Below, in pieces: positions 24,945 through 34,873 of a stretch of 49,591 bases of DNA. This DNA is from Planctomycetota bacterium (GTDB lineage: Bacteria > Planctomycetota > UBA1135 > GCA-002748355). Location: NCBI GenBank assembly GCA_027021385.1, contig JALUUL010000028.1, forward strand, positions 1-49,591, in the 5' to 3' direction. Every line of letters begins with the position of its first letter. Position 1 is the stretch's first letter. The notes beneath the pieces are model-generated. The model saw only the letters and a program-made list of their open reading frames with translations, had not been told where the DNA came from and ran no database searches. Both the position numbers and the translations under genes were made by a program.

Positions 24945-25846
24945 CGATCGAGGACTTCGGTTTCCGCTCCTACGGAGGACCCCGCCTAGGTTCGTTTCCG
25001 AGGATCTTCGCGATCGCCTCGATGGATGTCCGCCGTTTCTTCCGCCGGAAGCTCTTCCTGATCTTCTTCCTTGCCTGCGTCTTCCCGGCGATCATGACCC
25101 TGGTCTTCGTCTACATCCGTTTCGTCGTGATCGAGGGGCAGGGGGAGATCGCGGGGATGGGGGACGTACGTGCGCTCCGGGGACCGGGGGCCCGGCTCTT
25201 CGCGAACCTGACCGATGTCGCGACGACCTTCTTCCAACCGTTCCTGAGCTTCGCGATGCCCTTGGCCGTGGCCTACAGCGCGGTCGTGGGAGCCGGTTCG
25301 ATCTCGACCGACCGCAGGAGCGGAGCCCTCGAACTCTATTTCACGCGGGGCATCCGGCCCTCGCACTACTTCTGCGGGAAATGGGCCGCGGTCACCTTCA
25401 TGATCTGCTGTCAGATCCTCTTCTCCTACCTGGCGGTCTGGGTCATCGCGGTCTTCCTCGCCCCGGATTGGGGCTTCCTCGAGGAGACGGCCGGCTTCGT
25501 TCCTCGATGGATCCTCGCCCAGGGGTTCTTCTGCACGTCCTTGGGCTTCCTCGTAACCGCCTTGTCGGGAACGACCTCCTCGCCCCGCTTCGCGATCATG
25601 AGATGGTTCGGGATCCTCGTCTTCCTCTACGCCCTCACCCGCGTTCTCTACCGCCAACTCGGGGAATCGTGGTTCTTCATCTTCTCCCCCTGGCACGATC
25701 TCCGGCGGGTCGCGGAGGCGATCGCGGGGGTCGAGGGGGTCCGGGGATTCGATCCCTATCTCGCCCTGCTCGGAACCGCCCTCCTCTTCGCGCTGGGTTT
25801 CCATCTCTGCCGCAAGTCGATGCGGCCCGTGGAGGTCGTCGGATGA
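24941..25846 (+). CDS. ABC-2 type permease (first of pair)
   Basis: The protein has 301 residues with about six membrane helices. The first begins after the FFRRKLFLIFF stretch near residue 35. A larger extracytoplasmic loop lies between helices 1 and 2, and the coupling segment SISTDRRSGALELYFTRGIRPSHYFCGKW is typical of ABC-2 permeases. Its start overlaps the ATPase stop and its stop overlaps the second ATPase start (ATGA), so all are one operon. Likely an exporter subunit. Confidence 0.9.
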   Translation: MTIEDFGFRSYGGPRLGSFPRIFAIASMDVRRFFRRKLFLIFFLACVFPAIMTLVFVYIRFVVIEGQGEIAGMGDVRALRGPGARLFANLTDVATTFFQPFLSFAMPLAVAYSAVVGAGSISTDRRSGALELYFTRGIRPSHYFCGKWAAVTFMICCQILFSYLAVWVIAVFLAPDWGFLEETAGFVPRWILAQGFFCTSLGFLVTALSGTTSSPRFAIMRWFGILVFLYALTRVLYRQLGESWFFIFSPWHDLRRVAEAIAGVEGVRGFDPYLALLGTALLFALGFHLCRKSMRPVEVVG

Positions 25847-26763
25847 GTCCCCCGCTCATCTTCGAGAGGGTCTCGCGCTGGTACGGGGAGGTGCTCGGGG
25901 TCTCGGAGATCGACCTCGAACTCGAGGAGGGGGTCTACGGCCTCCTCGGGGTCAACGGGGCGGGGAAGTCGACCCTGCTCAAGCTGGCCGCGGGTCTGAT
26001 CGCCCCGAGCCTCGGGTCGGTCCGGGTGCTCGGGGGGGATCCCCACGCCGACCCGGGGATCCGGCGCTCGATCGGGATCTGCCCGGACGTGGACCGTTTC
26101 TACGAGGGGATGACGGGATTCGCCTGGGTCGCCCACATGGCCCGGCTCTTCGGCTTCGACCGGAGGGAAGCGGGTCGGCGCGCCGCGGCGGCCCTCGATC
26201 GATGCGGAATGGCGGAGTCGATGACGAAGAAGATCGGCGCCTGCTCGAAGGGCATGCGGCAGAGGATCAAGCTCGCGCGCGCCCTCGTCCACGATCCCGT
26301 GCTCCTCCTCCTCGACGAACCCCTGACCGGCCTGGACCCCGTCGGGAGGGACGCCTTCGTCCGGCTCGTCCGCGAACTCGGGCGCGGGGGCCGGGTGGTC
26401 GTCGTTTCGAGCCATGTCCTCGGCGAGGTCGAGGAGATGACGAATCGGATCGTGTTGATCCACCAAGGGCGGAAGATGGCTTCCGGAGGCATCGCGGAGA
26501 TCCGCGGGCAGTGCGAGGACCGCCCGCACAGGGTCGAGATCCGCTGCGCCTCGCCGAGGGACTTGGCCCGGGAGGTCCTCGCGATGGAGGGGATCGGAGG
26601 GATCGAACTCCACGAGGGCCGGATCGTCGTCCAGGTGCTCTCCCCGGGAGGGTTCTTCGAAAGCTTGACGCGGCTCGGCGCCCGTGGAGGGCTCGGGATC
26701 GAGGCCGTCCAGCCCCTCGACGCCGACCTCGAGGCCGTCTTCGGATACCTGGTGCGCTCATGA
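25843..26763 (+). CDS. ABC-2 type transporter ATP-binding protein (second of pair)
   Basis: The protein has 306 residues. Walker A is GVNGAGKST (36-44), the signature CSKGMRQRIKLARAL, Walker B VLLLLDEPLTGLDP, and the switch region SSHVLGEVEEM. It is clearly related to the first ATPase of the operon but not a recent copy. Together they probably form a heteromeric ATPase pair, or two half-transporters that work together. It is joined to both neighbours by four-base overlaps. Confidence 0.93.
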   Translation: MSPPLIFERVSRWYGEVLGVSEIDLELEEGVYGLLGVNGAGKSTLLKLAAGLIAPSLGSVRVLGGDPHADPGIRRSIGICPDVDRFYEGMTGFAWVAHMARLFGFDRREAGRRAAAALDRCGMAESMTKKIGACSKGMRQRIKLARALVHDPVLLLLDEPLTGLDPVGRDAFVRLVRELGRGGRVVVVSSHVLGEVEEMTNRIVLIHQGRKMASGGIAEIRGQCEDRPHRVEIRCASPRDLAREVLAMEGIGGIELHEGRIVVQVLSPGGFFESLTRLGARGGLGIEAVQPLDADLEAVFGYLVRS

Positions 26764-27626
26764 TCGCCTGGATCCGCGCGACCTTCCTGATCTTCACGCA
26801 GGCCTTCGGCTCCCTTCTCCTCTCGAAGAAGACCCTTTTCTTCGGGGCGATGAACCTCGGATACGGGGTCCTGATCGCCCTCCTCTTCTTCTTCGCGGGG
26901 GATCGGGCGAGGCAGGATTCCCTCTTCGCGTTCCCGAGCCTCTTCGTCTTCGTGCAGATCCTCGTGCCGTTGACGGCCGTCTACTACTCGATCAGCGCGG
27001 TCCGCGAGGAGATCGCGGAGAAGACCCTGACCTTTCTCCTGACGGCTCCGATCCGGCGCTCCTCGATCTGGATCGGAAAATGGGCGGCCGCGACGGCGGT
27101 CTCCACCCTCGTGATCGGGCTGGGTTACCTGTGCGCGGTGTCCTCGGCCCTTTTCCTGCCGGTCGCGGCCAGGGAAGGGAGGGCCCTGCACGGATCGACG
27201 TCCATGGCCTTCGCCTGGGCCGTCGTCGCGGGTCCGGTCGCCTACGCGGCGATGGGGACCTTTCTCGCGGTTCGATTCCGCCGGGCGATGCTCGCCGGCG
27301 CGATCTTCGTCTTCTCCTGGGAGGGTTTCGCCGGATCGACCCCGGCGAATTCCGGGGTCCGGGACCTGACCGTCGTCGATTCGGTGCGAACGCTGATCCT
27401 GAGGGACGCCGATTCGGCGCGGCGGTTCCGGAGGGAGATGGTCTCCTGGGCGAGCGCGGGCGAGTTCCGCCCCTGGCGGGGGGATTCGCTCGAGGAAGCG
27501 CTCGAGGAATTCATCCCCTCGAAGGAGGAGGCGTGGAAGACGCTCGCGTGGTTCACGGGGATCTGCCTCCTTCTCGCCCTTTTGTCGGGAGCGGGACGGG
27601 ACTACGAGACCGCCCCGAAAGAATGA
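26760..27626 (+). CDS. ABC-2 type permease (second of pair) with soluble loop
   Basis: The protein has 288 residues with about six membrane helices. ISAVREEIAEKTLTFLLTAP is the coupling segment characteristic of ABC-2 permeases. Between the fifth and sixth helices is a charged, soluble stretch of about 65 residues (around 200-265), probably outside the cytoplasm. That position is often where such exporters contact substrate or partner proteins. The next gene encodes an exported metallopeptidase-like protein, which could be the partner; this is inference from position. Confidence 0.88.
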   Translation: MIAWIRATFLIFTQAFGSLLLSKKTLFFGAMNLGYGVLIALLFFFAGDRARQDSLFAFPSLFVFVQILVPLTAVYYSISAVREEIAEKTLTFLLTAPIRRSSIWIGKWAAATAVSTLVIGLGYLCAVSSALFLPVAAREGRALHGSTSMAFAWAVVAGPVAYAAMGTFLAVRFRRAMLAGAIFVFSWEGFAGSTPANSGVRDLTVVDSVRTLILRDADSARRFRREMVSWASAGEFRPWRGDSLEEALEEFIPSKEEAWKTLAWFTGICLLLALLSGAGRDYETAPKE

Positions 27627-27652
27627 TCTTCGAACGGACGAAAGAGGATGAC

Positions 27653-29098
27653 ATGACGACCCTCCCCGAAACCCCTCGTTCCCCGCTCCTCTTCCTTCGG
27701 ATGTGCGCCTCGCCCCGAAGCGGGCGGGTTCGGAACGCCTTCCGGCTCTCCTTCCTCCTTCTGCTGGCGGGGCTGTTTTTCCCGGCGCCGATCTCGGCCC
27801 AGGATTCCCGGCCCGCCCGGGAGAAGCCCACGGACCGCGGGAAGGCCGCGAAGATGATCGAGGCGGCCGGCGAGGTCATGAAGCAGGTCGAGGAGCTTCG
27901 CGGGAAATCCTTCCGGAGCCCGGTCCAGAAGGACGTGCGCACCGAGGAGGAACTCAGGAAGTTCATCATGAAGGAACTCTTCGAGGAGGAGTTCGGCGGG
28001 GGAAAACTGAAGCGCCATCAATGGATGCTCGAGGAGGTCGGTCTCCTTCCCCAAGGGACGGATTTCGCGAAGACCCTGATCGACGTGCTTCTGAACCAGG
28101 TCGGCGGGTACTACGACCCCAAGACGAAGAGCTTCTACATGATGGCCCGCGCCTCCTCCTTCGGGGATCTGTTGAACCGGACCCTCATGGCTCACGAGTT
28201 GACGCACGCCCTGGACGACCAGTATTACGGCCTCGCCCGCAGGATGAAGGAGATGGGGGAGACGGAGGACGGCGGTTTCGCGATCGGAGCCGTCGTCGAG
28301 GGAAGCGCGACGGCCTTGATGACCCGCTGGATGTTCCGATACGGAACGGGATTCGATCCGGAATCCATGAAGGAGCGGATGAAGGCCGAGATGGAGCGGA
28401 GCAAGGCCTTCTTCGCTTCGCCTCCCTACTTCTGGACCCTCGCCGCGAAATACATGATGGGGATGCGCTTCCTCCTGAACGGCGGGAGCGGAGCCGAAAG
28501 CATGAAGATCCTGATGCTCTCGAAGACCGGCGTCGGGGAAAACCTGGCGAAGGCGATGGAGAATCCGCCGCTGTCCTCCGAACAGATTCTGCATCCGGAG
28601 AAGTACTGGGATTCGGAGAAGAAGGATCCTCCCGCCGTCCTTGCGGACGAGAAGGGCTTCGAGAAGGCCCTCGCCTCGACCGGATGGACCCTGAAGGGGA
28701 AGGAGACGCTGGGGGAGATCCATTGCGCGATCCTCGCCCGCAAGCCCCGGAGGAAGACGGACCCCTCGAAGATCGTGCAGCTTCTGAACGTCCCCTCGTT
28801 CTGGACGAACTACGCGGCCTCGGGGTGGGGAGGCGACCGCGTCTTCCTCCTGTCCCGCGGGAAGGAGCGGGGGCTTCTCTGGGTGACCTGGTGGGACGAG
28901 GCGAGGGACGCGGAGCAGTTCGAGAAGTCCTACCGGAGGTTCTACGGGGAATCCTTGGGGTTCCGGTCGAGGCGGGACGGAAAGCTCCTCGTCTTCGCCT
29001 TCGGAGATCTGCGCTCCGAGGCGGAGGTCTTCTTCGCGCTGGCGCGGGGAGAGGCCGGGAAGGTCGTCAAGGGGGGACGGCCGTTCCCCCTCGACTGA
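27653..29098 (+). CDS. Exported HExxH zinc metallopeptidase-like protein
   Basis: The protein has 481 residues from the ATG at 27653, which has GAGG five bases upstream; an in-frame ATG at 27623 overlaps the permease stop and would add ten residues. A signal peptide spans about 28-51 and ends in ISAQ. His181, Glu182 and His185 in AHELTHALDDQ form the zinc site, and Glu216 in VVEGSATAL, about 30 residues on, fits the third ligand of gluzincin-type peptidases. Residues 330-460 are a second, alpha-beta domain. Being last in the ABC operon, it may work on or with the exported substrate. Confidence 0.85.
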   Translation: MTTLPETPRSPLLFLRMCASPRSGRVRNAFRLSFLLLLAGLFFPAPISAQDSRPAREKPTDRGKAAKMIEAAGEVMKQVEELRGKSFRSPVQKDVRTEEELRKFIMKELFEEEFGGGKLKRHQWMLEEVGLLPQGTDFAKTLIDVLLNQVGGYYDPKTKSFYMMARASSFGDLLNRTLMAHELTHALDDQYYGLARRMKEMGETEDGGFAIGAVVEGSATALMTRWMFRYGTGFDPESMKERMKAEMERSKAFFASPPYFWTLAAKYMMGMRFLLNGGSGAESMKILMLSKTGVGENLAKAMENPPLSSEQILHPEKYWDSEKKDPPAVLADEKGFEKALASTGWTLKGKETLGEIHCAILARKPRRKTDPSKIVQLLNVPSFWTNYAASGWGGDRVFLLSRGKERGLLWVTWWDEARDAEQFEKSYRRFYGESLGFRSRRDGKLLVFAFGDLRSEAEVFFALARGEAGKVVKGGRPFPLD

Positions 29099-29133
29099 TG
29101 CCTCCGGAAAGGCCCCTCCCCCGGCTTCCGCGA

Positions 29134-31023
29134 TTACTGGATCGTGACCGTCGCGGCGTTGCTGGTCGTGATGCCGGCGGTCGTGGAGCCGGGATCCACC
29201 GACCAGAACTGGACGTGGACCGACTTGCCCTTGAGCGTCGTGTCGTTCGGGATCGGCAGCGGGGCCGAGGCGCGCCCGTGGGCGTCCGTCGGGGCGGGCA
29301 GCACGAGTTCGTTGCTGACCAGCTGGAAGCAACCCTTCATGCCGAGGAAATCGAGCTTGAGGGGCAGGGGAATCGCTCCCAGGGCGGTCTTCGAGGCCCC
29401 GAGGAACATGATCGCGACGCCCGTCCTTCGGCCCCGAAGCATCTCGACCTGGAAGGTCGTGGAGCCGACCGCCGGGGAACCCCCGCTGATGCTGACCCGA
29501 GGATGGAGACCGTTGGTTCCGGTGCAGCCGGTTCCGAACGGAGCGACCCCGGTCGGGAAGGGATTGGGGAGCATGGCCGCCTCGATCGCGTAGAGGTCGT
29601 TCGTCCAGGGGCCGAAGGTCGCGTTGAAGACCGAGGGGAAGGGCTTGGGCACCATGTAGACGACCTTGACCTCGCCGGTCTCGATCTTGTCGTTCCCGTT
29701 CTTGTCCCAGAGTTCGAGGATCTGGTCGGCGCCGCCGTTCTCGACCCCGATGTAGACGCGGCCGTTGGCGATGTGCATGCCGATGATGAAGTCCGGGATC
29801 TTGTTCGTGTTTCCGTTGGTTCCGGGATCGAACCAGGTCGGGGAAGCCACGCTGCCGTTGGCCCCGCCCGGAAGGGCCGTGCCCGATCCGTTGAAGAAGA
29901 TGACGACTTCTCCCTTGTCCTGGAGGTCACCGTCGAAGTTCTTGTCGACACCCTTGAGGATGACCCCGTTCAGGAGCTGCGCCTTGGCGTTCTTCGCCCC
30001 GTAGCTGCGCAGGGGGCCGTAGTCGTTCGTGAAATACCATGCGGGGAAGTTCTTCAGGTAGCCCCTGTCCGCGACCTCTCCGATCTTGAAGCCGTTGTAG
30101 AACCTCTTGGGCTGGACCGGGGTCGCCGGAATGACGATGTCGCAGTCGACGAGGGCGCCCGAGACGATGTCGGCGTTCGCGGGAAGTCCGTTGAGCTTCG
30201 AGCAATTGAAGAAGACCTGGTGCTTGTTCAGTTTTCCGTTGAGTTCGTCGAAGCGATACCAGCAGAAGTTGTCGGCGGCGGGAGTCGCGCTCGCGCGCCC
30301 GCTGTTGTAGGCGATGATCCGAGTCGTGTTCTTGGGGTCGACACGCACCTCCCCCCAGTTGTCCTGGGCGAGGGTGACCGTTCCGACCTTGCCCGTGAAG
30401 GCGAGTTTGCTGGCCTTGCTGACGAAAAGGGTCGTCTCGCCGGTGTCCGCGGCGTCCCCGTCGTTGTTCAGGTCCACGCTGCGGTGGATGCCGGGCATCC
30501 CGTGGGAACCGCGGGTGTCGCTGTCGAGGGCGCTGTAGACGATGGTCTGCGTGCCCCTGCGGACGGGCGAGAGGGAGTTCGGGCTGAAGGTGCGCTGGAG
30601 GGTCCCGAACTTATTGAAGACCGTGACTTCGAGGTCGTCGATCAGCCCGTTCCCGTTCTTGTCGAGGCAGCGGTAGATGTACCCGTCGCCGGAATCCGCG
30701 AGGTAGAACGCGAGCAGTCCGTTCTCCTTGACATGCTGCATGTCCATGATGAACGCCCCGCGGCCCGTGTTGACCGAGAAGACCTTCTTCATGAAGGCGA
30801 AGAGTTCGCCGGTTCCGGTCCCGAGTTTCCCGTTTCGATCGAGGTCGTAGACCCCGACGACGGGATCGGAGTTCGTGGCCTTTTGATTCTTTCCGGAGAA
30901 TCCGAGCAACATGTGGATCGAGGCTTCGGCACGGGCCGTCGTTTGGGCGTGCAGGCTCCCGGCCGTGAGAGGTAGGAGGGCGCCGAGGGCGGCGCCGCTC
31001 AGGATGACCTTGTGGCAGGACAT
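29134..31023 (-). CDS. Secreted protein with EF-hand-like repeats and planctomycete-type C-terminal domain
   Basis: The protein has 629 residues. A signal peptide (1-25) ends in SLHAQ. The body holds several calcium-loop-like stretches (YDLDRNGKLGTG, CLDKNGNGLIDD, VDLNNDGDAADTGE, DKNFDGDLQDKGE, WDKNGNDKIETGE), each followed by beta strands, as in dockerin or EF-hand-like secreted proteins. The C-terminal 130 residues (from FGTGCTG) share a pattern with the protein at 40384-41352: LPL-x-L, GCF-x-L, LPIPN-x-T-x-LKG, Q, PG, SN, TI. The start at 31023 is set by AAGGAG seven bases upstream; the longer open frame beyond it lacks a signal peptide. The function is unknown, probably cell-surface. Confidence 0.82.
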   Translation of the reverse strand: MSCHKVILSGAALGALLPLTAGSLHAQTTARAEASIHMLLGFSGKNQKATNSDPVVGVYDLDRNGKLGTGTGELFAFMKKVFSVNTGRGAFIMDMQHVKENGLLAFYLADSGDGYIYRCLDKNGNGLIDDLEVTVFNKFGTLQRTFSPNSLSPVRRGTQTIVYSALDSDTRGSHGMPGIHRSVDLNNDGDAADTGETTLFVSKASKLAFTGKVGTVTLAQDNWGEVRVDPKNTTRIIAYNSGRASATPAADNFCWYRFDELNGKLNKHQVFFNCSKLNGLPANADIVSGALVDCDIVIPATPVQPKRFYNGFKIGEVADRGYLKNFPAWYFTNDYGPLRSYGAKNAKAQLLNGVILKGVDKNFDGDLQDKGEVVIFFNGSGTALPGGANGSVASPTWFDPGTNGNTNKIPDFIIGMHIANGRVYIGVENGGADQILELWDKNGNDKIETGEVKVVYMVPKPFPSVFNATFGPWTNDLYAIEAAMLPNPFPTGVAPFGTGCTGTNGLHPRVSISGGSPAVGSTTFQVEMLRGRRTGVAIMFLGASKTALGAIPLPLKLDFLGMKGCFQLVSNELVLPAPTDAHGRASAPLPIPNDTTLKGKSVHVQFWSVDPGSTTAGITTSNAATVTIQ

Positions 31024-31080
31024 CGTGTTCTCCTTCGAAAAAGGGGTAATGGAGGCGTCCAAGTCGTGGACGATGGAGAC

Positions 31081-31103
31081 GAGTCCCCGCAGGCGGGGGG
31101 CTC
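31081..31103 (-). promoter_or_regulatory. Leader hairpin upstream of the EF-hand-like secreted protein gene
   Basis: GAGTCCCCGC pairs imperfectly with GCGGGGGGCTC around a short loop, 58-80 bases before the start codon. It may be a leader structure or a transcription signal. A comparable structured leader precedes the gene at 41352, whose protein shares the same C-terminal domain. Confidence 0.35.
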
Positions 31104-31232
31104 TAAGGTAACCGAGGAAAACCCCGGAAACAGGTCCGGCCTGAGATGGCCGGAGAGAGGTTCCCGGAGCGGAGGATAGGGCGAAACGATGAAGAAAGGG
31201 GAAAGGCCTTGTTGAAAAGGGCGTTAGATGTG

Positions 31233-32123
31233 ATGCGCATCCCTCGTGACAGGCCGAGGGCGCCGCTCCCGGAAGGCCCCCTGACGGGTCGGAGGAAGCC
31301 ATGGCGCCGGGTCCTGGCCCGCACGCTGGCCGCCTGTAACCGTTCTCTTTCCGGCCTACCTCCGGGGAGATGGTGGCACCGCAGGGTCCTGGCGGGCCTG
31401 GAGACCCCGGAGATCCGGTTGAAGCTGGTTCCCTCGCGGTCCGCTCTTTCCGGAATGAGGATCGCCTTCCTTTCGGACCTGCACGCGGGGAACTTCCTCG
31501 ACGCCTCGGACCTGCGGGTCCTGTTCGAACGCGTGGCGGCCTCGGATCCCGACCTCGTCCTCTTCGGAGGGGATCTGATCAACACCCGCACGAGCGAGCT
31601 GCATCTCTTCCACGGGCCCCTTTCCGTCTTCGAGGCTCCGCTGGGGGTCTTCGCCGTGCCCGGAAACCACGATCTTTTCTGGGGACCCGAGGCCCACGAA
31701 TGGCGCGCCTTCCTGGCCGAACTCGGAGTCCGGCCCCTCGTGAACCAGGGGATCCGTCTCGAGTTCCGAGGAACGCCCTTCTGGCTGGCGGGGGTCGACG
31801 ACCTCACCGAGGGCCGACCCGATCTGGAGCGCGCGCTGGAGGGTTGGAGGGAAGGAGAGACGTGCATCTGCCTCTCCCACCACCCCGATTTCTTTTTCGA
31901 GGCTGCGGCGGTGGGGGTGGATCTCGTCCTTGCGGGGCATACCCACGGAGGTCAGATCCGCTTCGGGTCCTGGATGCCGATCCGACACAGCCGCTTCGGG
32001 TGGCACGAGGGACTCTTCGAGCAGGAGGGTTCCCGGCTCTACGTCAGTCGCGGCGTCGGGACGACCATCCTGCCGGTCCGGTTCGGGGCGCCGCCCGAGA
32101 TTCCGTTCTTCGTCCTCGAATAG
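31233..32123 (+). CDS. Calcineurin-like metallophosphoesterase (YkuE-like)
   Basis: The protein has 296 residues from the ATG at 31233; an ATG at 31146 is in frame but unsupported by a binding site. The five metal-binding blocks of the family are all present: SDLHAGN, GGDLIN, PGNHDLFWG, LSHHPD and AGHTHGG. These enzymes use two metal ions to hydrolyse phosphoester bonds; YkuE-type members sit at the membrane or cell envelope and include lipid-A or UDP-linked phosphatases. The N-terminal 70 residues are basic with no clear membrane helix. It runs into the convergent fumC with only four bases between. Confidence 0.9.
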   Translation: MRIPRDRPRAPLPEGPLTGRRKPWRRVLARTLAACNRSLSGLPPGRWWHRRVLAGLETPEIRLKLVPSRSALSGMRIAFLSDLHAGNFLDASDLRVLFERVAASDPDLVLFGGDLINTRTSELHLFHGPLSVFEAPLGVFAVPGNHDLFWGPEAHEWRAFLAELGVRPLVNQGIRLEFRGTPFWLAGVDDLTEGRPDLERALEGWREGETCICLSHHPDFFFEAAAVGVDLVLAGHTHGGQIRFGSWMPIRHSRFGWHEGLFEQEGSRLYVSRGVGTTILPVRFGAPPEIPFFVLE

Positions 32124-32127
32124 GGGT

Positions 32128-33519
32128 TCAGGAGGAGGGGCCGATCATGTTCTCCGGACGGACCCACTCGTCGAACTGTTCCGCCGTCAGGAATCCGAGT
32201 TCGACGGCGGCCTCCTTCAGGGTCGTGCCGTCGGCGTAGGCCTTCTTTGCGACCTTCGCGGCCTTGTCGTAGCCGATGTGTGGGTTCAGGGCGGTGACCA
32301 GCATCAGCGAGCCGTGGAGGTGTTTCGCGATGTGTTCGCGATCGGCCTCGATGCCCGCGACGCAGTTGTCGGCGAGGCTTTTGCAGGCGTCTCCGAGCAG
32401 GCGCGCGGACTGCAGCACGCTGTAGATCATGACCGGCTTGAAGACGTTGAGTTCGAAATGGCCGTTCGACCCGGCGACCGTGGTCGTGACGTGGTTCCCG
32501 ATGACCTGGGCGCAGACCATCGTCATCGCCTCGCACTGGGTCGGGTTGACCTTGCCGGGCATGATCGAGGAGCCGGGCTCATTGGCCGGAAGCCGGATCT
32601 CCCCGATTCCGCAACGGGGTCCGGAACCGAGGAGGCGGAGATCGTTCGCGACTTTCATCAGGGAGGCGGCGATCGTGTTCATCGCGCCCGAGAGTTCGAC
32701 GAGGGCGTCGTGGGCCGCGAGGGCCTCGAACTTGTTCTCCGCGGTCTGGAACGGAATGCCGGTCAACTCCGAGACCTTGGCGGCGAACCTCTCGGCGAAA
32801 CCGATCTTCGCGTTCAGGCCCGTGCCGACCGCCGTCCCGCCCTGGGCGAGCCGGTGGAGTCGGGGGAGGCAGGCCTCGATGCGCTCGATGCCAAGGGTCG
32901 TCTGGCGCGCGTATCCAGAGAACTCCTGACCGAGCGTGAGGGGGGTCGCGTCCTGGAGGTGCGTGCGTCCGATCTTGATGATCTCGGAGAATTCCTTCGA
33001 CTTGGCGTCCAGGGCCTCCCCGAGGCGGCGAAGCCCGGGCAGCAGGACGTCGCGGACCTCCTGAGCGGCCGCGATGTGCATGACGGTCGGGAAAGTGTCG
33101 TTCGAACTCTGACCGCGGTTCACGTGATCGTTCGGGTGGACCGGCGACTTGGACCCCATTTCGCCGCCGAGCATCTCGATCGCCCGGTTCGAGATGACCT
33201 CGTTGGCGTTCATGTTGCTCTGCGTGCCCGAACCCGTCTGCCAGACGACCAGGGGGAAATGGTCGTCGAGCTTCCCCTCGATGACTTCGTCGGCGGCCCG
33301 GACGATGACCTCGGCCAGCTCGGATTCGAGATAGCCGAGTTCGGAGTTGACGAGGGCAGCCGCCTTCTTCTGGATGCCGAGGGCCCGGATCACGGGCCTC
33401 GGCATGCGTTCACCCCCGATCTTGAAGTTCTGAAGGGATCGTTGCGTCTGCGCGCCCCAGTATCGGTCCTCGGGGACCTGGACCTCGCCCAGGGAGTCGG
33501 TCTCGATGCGGTATGCCAC
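32128..33519 (-). CDS. fumC: Class II fumarate hydratase
   Basis: The protein has 463 residues, the family norm. It interconverts fumarate and malate in the citric acid cycle. [11 protein letters not shown] is the fumarase/aspartase signature loop; [14 protein letters not shown] and [10 protein letters not shown] are the other conserved active-site blocks. The start is a GTG at 33519 directly after AGGAGGACAGCC; frames opening further upstream lack a binding site. Divergent from the lipoprotein gene at 33626. Confidence 0.96.
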   Translation of the reverse strand: MAYRIETDSLGEVQVPEDRYWGAQTQRSLQNFKIGGERMPRPVIRALGIQKKAAALVNSELGYLESELAEVIVRAADEVIEGKLDDHFPLVVWQTGSGTQSNMNANEVISNRAIEMLGGEMGSKSPVHPNDHVNRGQSSNDTFPTVMHIAAAQEVRDVLLPGLRRLGEALDAKSKEFSEIIKIGRTHLQDATPLTLGQEFSGYARQTTLGIERIEACLPRLHRLAQGGTAVGTGLNAKIGFAERFAAKVSELTGIPFQTAENKFEALAAHDALVELSGAMNTIAASLMKVANDLRLLGSGPRCGIGEIRLPANEPGSSIMPGKVNPTQCEAMTMVCAQVIGNHVTTTVAGSNGHFELNVFKPVMIYSVLQSARLLGDACKSLADNCVAGIEADREHIAKHLHGSLMLVTALNPHIGYDKAAKVAKKAYADGTTLKEAAVELGFLTAEQFDEWVRPENMIGPSS

Positions 33520-33625
33520 GGCTGTCCTCCTGATCGATGCGCCCCGCCCCGGTGAAGGGTCCGGGGGGACGGGCTTTCTTCGCGCGATCTTTGGATTCTG
33601 CTTCGTCCCGGGGGAAAATCCCCGC

Positions 33626-34834
33626 ATGGTCCCAGCGGGAACCCGTGTCGCGCCTTCCGATGCGCGGAGGATAGCGCGGCGGGCCGGCCTGTGCTCCGGC
33701 GCCGCGGCGGTCCTTCGCTCCACGGTCCGCCTTTGCGGAACCCGGATCCTCGGGCGGGTCCTTCCCCTGACCTTCCTCCTCCTCCAGGGCTGCCTGACCT
33801 TCGCGCTCTGGGAGGATTGGGACCGTGGGCTCGGGGAGCGGCTCGAGGAGCGGGAGATCCCTTGCCGCCTCGTGCGCCTCGTGGATCTCTCGGGCGTCGG
33901 GGGGGAATCGAGGATCGGTCTGGTCTTCCGGCTCGTCCCGCCCGTGGGGGAGCCCTGGCCGGTTCCCGGGCTCGAATCCGAGGGGCGCGGATTCCTCCTT
34001 CTTCGGCCCGCGGATGCGAGCCTCTCCTGGGCCGGGATCGCGAGGGAAGGGATTCCTGTCGGGAAGGAGAAGCGCCTCAGGCCGGATCGGCTGCGCTGCG
34101 CGATCGGGATGGAGTTCCATCAAGACCGGTGGGAGGTCGTCGTCCATCTGGGGCTCAGCGGCACGGCCGATCCGAAGGATTGGATCCGCAGGCTCCGGCC
34201 CGAGGAGATCCCCCCATGGTTGCGCAGGCGCGTGCGCATCGTCGATGCGCCTGCGGGGATGAAGGACCTGGGACGGTTGATCCGCCTCTTCGAGGAGAGG
34301 TTCTTCTCGCCCGGGGGAAAGGCGGAGGAGGCGCGCAAGGGTTGGATTCTCTGCGCCTTCATGGACGAGAAAGGGCGCGAAATCCCCGTCGCTTTGGTCG
34401 CATCCCTCCTCGCCGAGGCGGCTACAGGCGCCGTTTCCGGGGTCCGGACCCTTGGCTCCTGCCTGGCGGTCGGCCGGCTGGGCTTCCAGGGGGAATCCGA
34501 GGCCTACCTCGTCGCGCCTCTCCCCCTGCTGCTTCTCGGCGGCGACCTGGAGGGGCGGCGGGAGGGACCCGCCCTCCGCTGGAGCTTGACCCGCGCCTTC
34601 CTCGCGGAGACTCCGACGAGGCCCTCCTGGACCTATGAGGGGCCCGCCCTCCTCGCCGCCCTCCTGCCCGAAGACTTCGCCTTTCGCTGCGTCCGCTCGG
34701 TCTACGAACCCAAATGGCCGGCCTTCCTCTGGAGGGCTCTCGCGACCCCGGTGGCTTTCGCGATCGACGCCTCGACCCTCTTCACCGGCCTGATCCTTCG
34801 GGCCTGGCTCTTCGGAGACGCGGACCTCGAATAG
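33626..34834 (+). CDS. Lipoprotein of unknown function
   Basis: The protein has 402 residues. The N-terminus is long and basic before a hydrophobic segment ending in LLLQGC, a good lipobox near residue 56. The rest is mixed alpha-beta with no family I recognise; a short hydrophobic stretch ([22 protein letters not shown]) sits at the C-terminus, as in the smaller lipoprotein at 14152. The ATG at 33626 is preceded by GGGGGAAAATCCCC, which can fold back on itself and may hide the binding site. Confidence 0.68.
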   Translation: MVPAGTRVAPSDARRIARRAGLCSGAAAVLRSTVRLCGTRILGRVLPLTFLLLQGCLTFALWEDWDRGLGERLEEREIPCRLVRLVDLSGVGGESRIGLVFRLVPPVGEPWPVPGLESEGRGFLLLRPADASLSWAGIAREGIPVGKEKRLRPDRLRCAIGMEFHQDRWEVVVHLGLSGTADPKDWIRRLRPEEIPPWLRRRVRIVDAPAGMKDLGRLIRLFEERFFSPGGKAEEARKGWILCAFMDEKGREIPVALVASLLAEAATGAVSGVRTLGSCLAVGRLGFQGESEAYLVAPLPLLLLGGDLEGRREGPALRWSLTRAFLAETPTRPSWTYEGPALLAALLPEDFAFRCVRSVYEPKWPAFLWRALATPVAFAIDASTLFTGLILRAWLFGDADLE

Positions 34835-34873
34835 GGAGGCCGGGAATCGGAAGGGAGGGGTCGGGGGGGTCGC

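Noticed and set aside
33607..33625. GGGGGAAAATCCCC palindrome as an operator.
   Set aside because: It is a single short repeat overlapping the ribosome binding site of the lipoprotein gene, with no known consensus; noted in that gene only.
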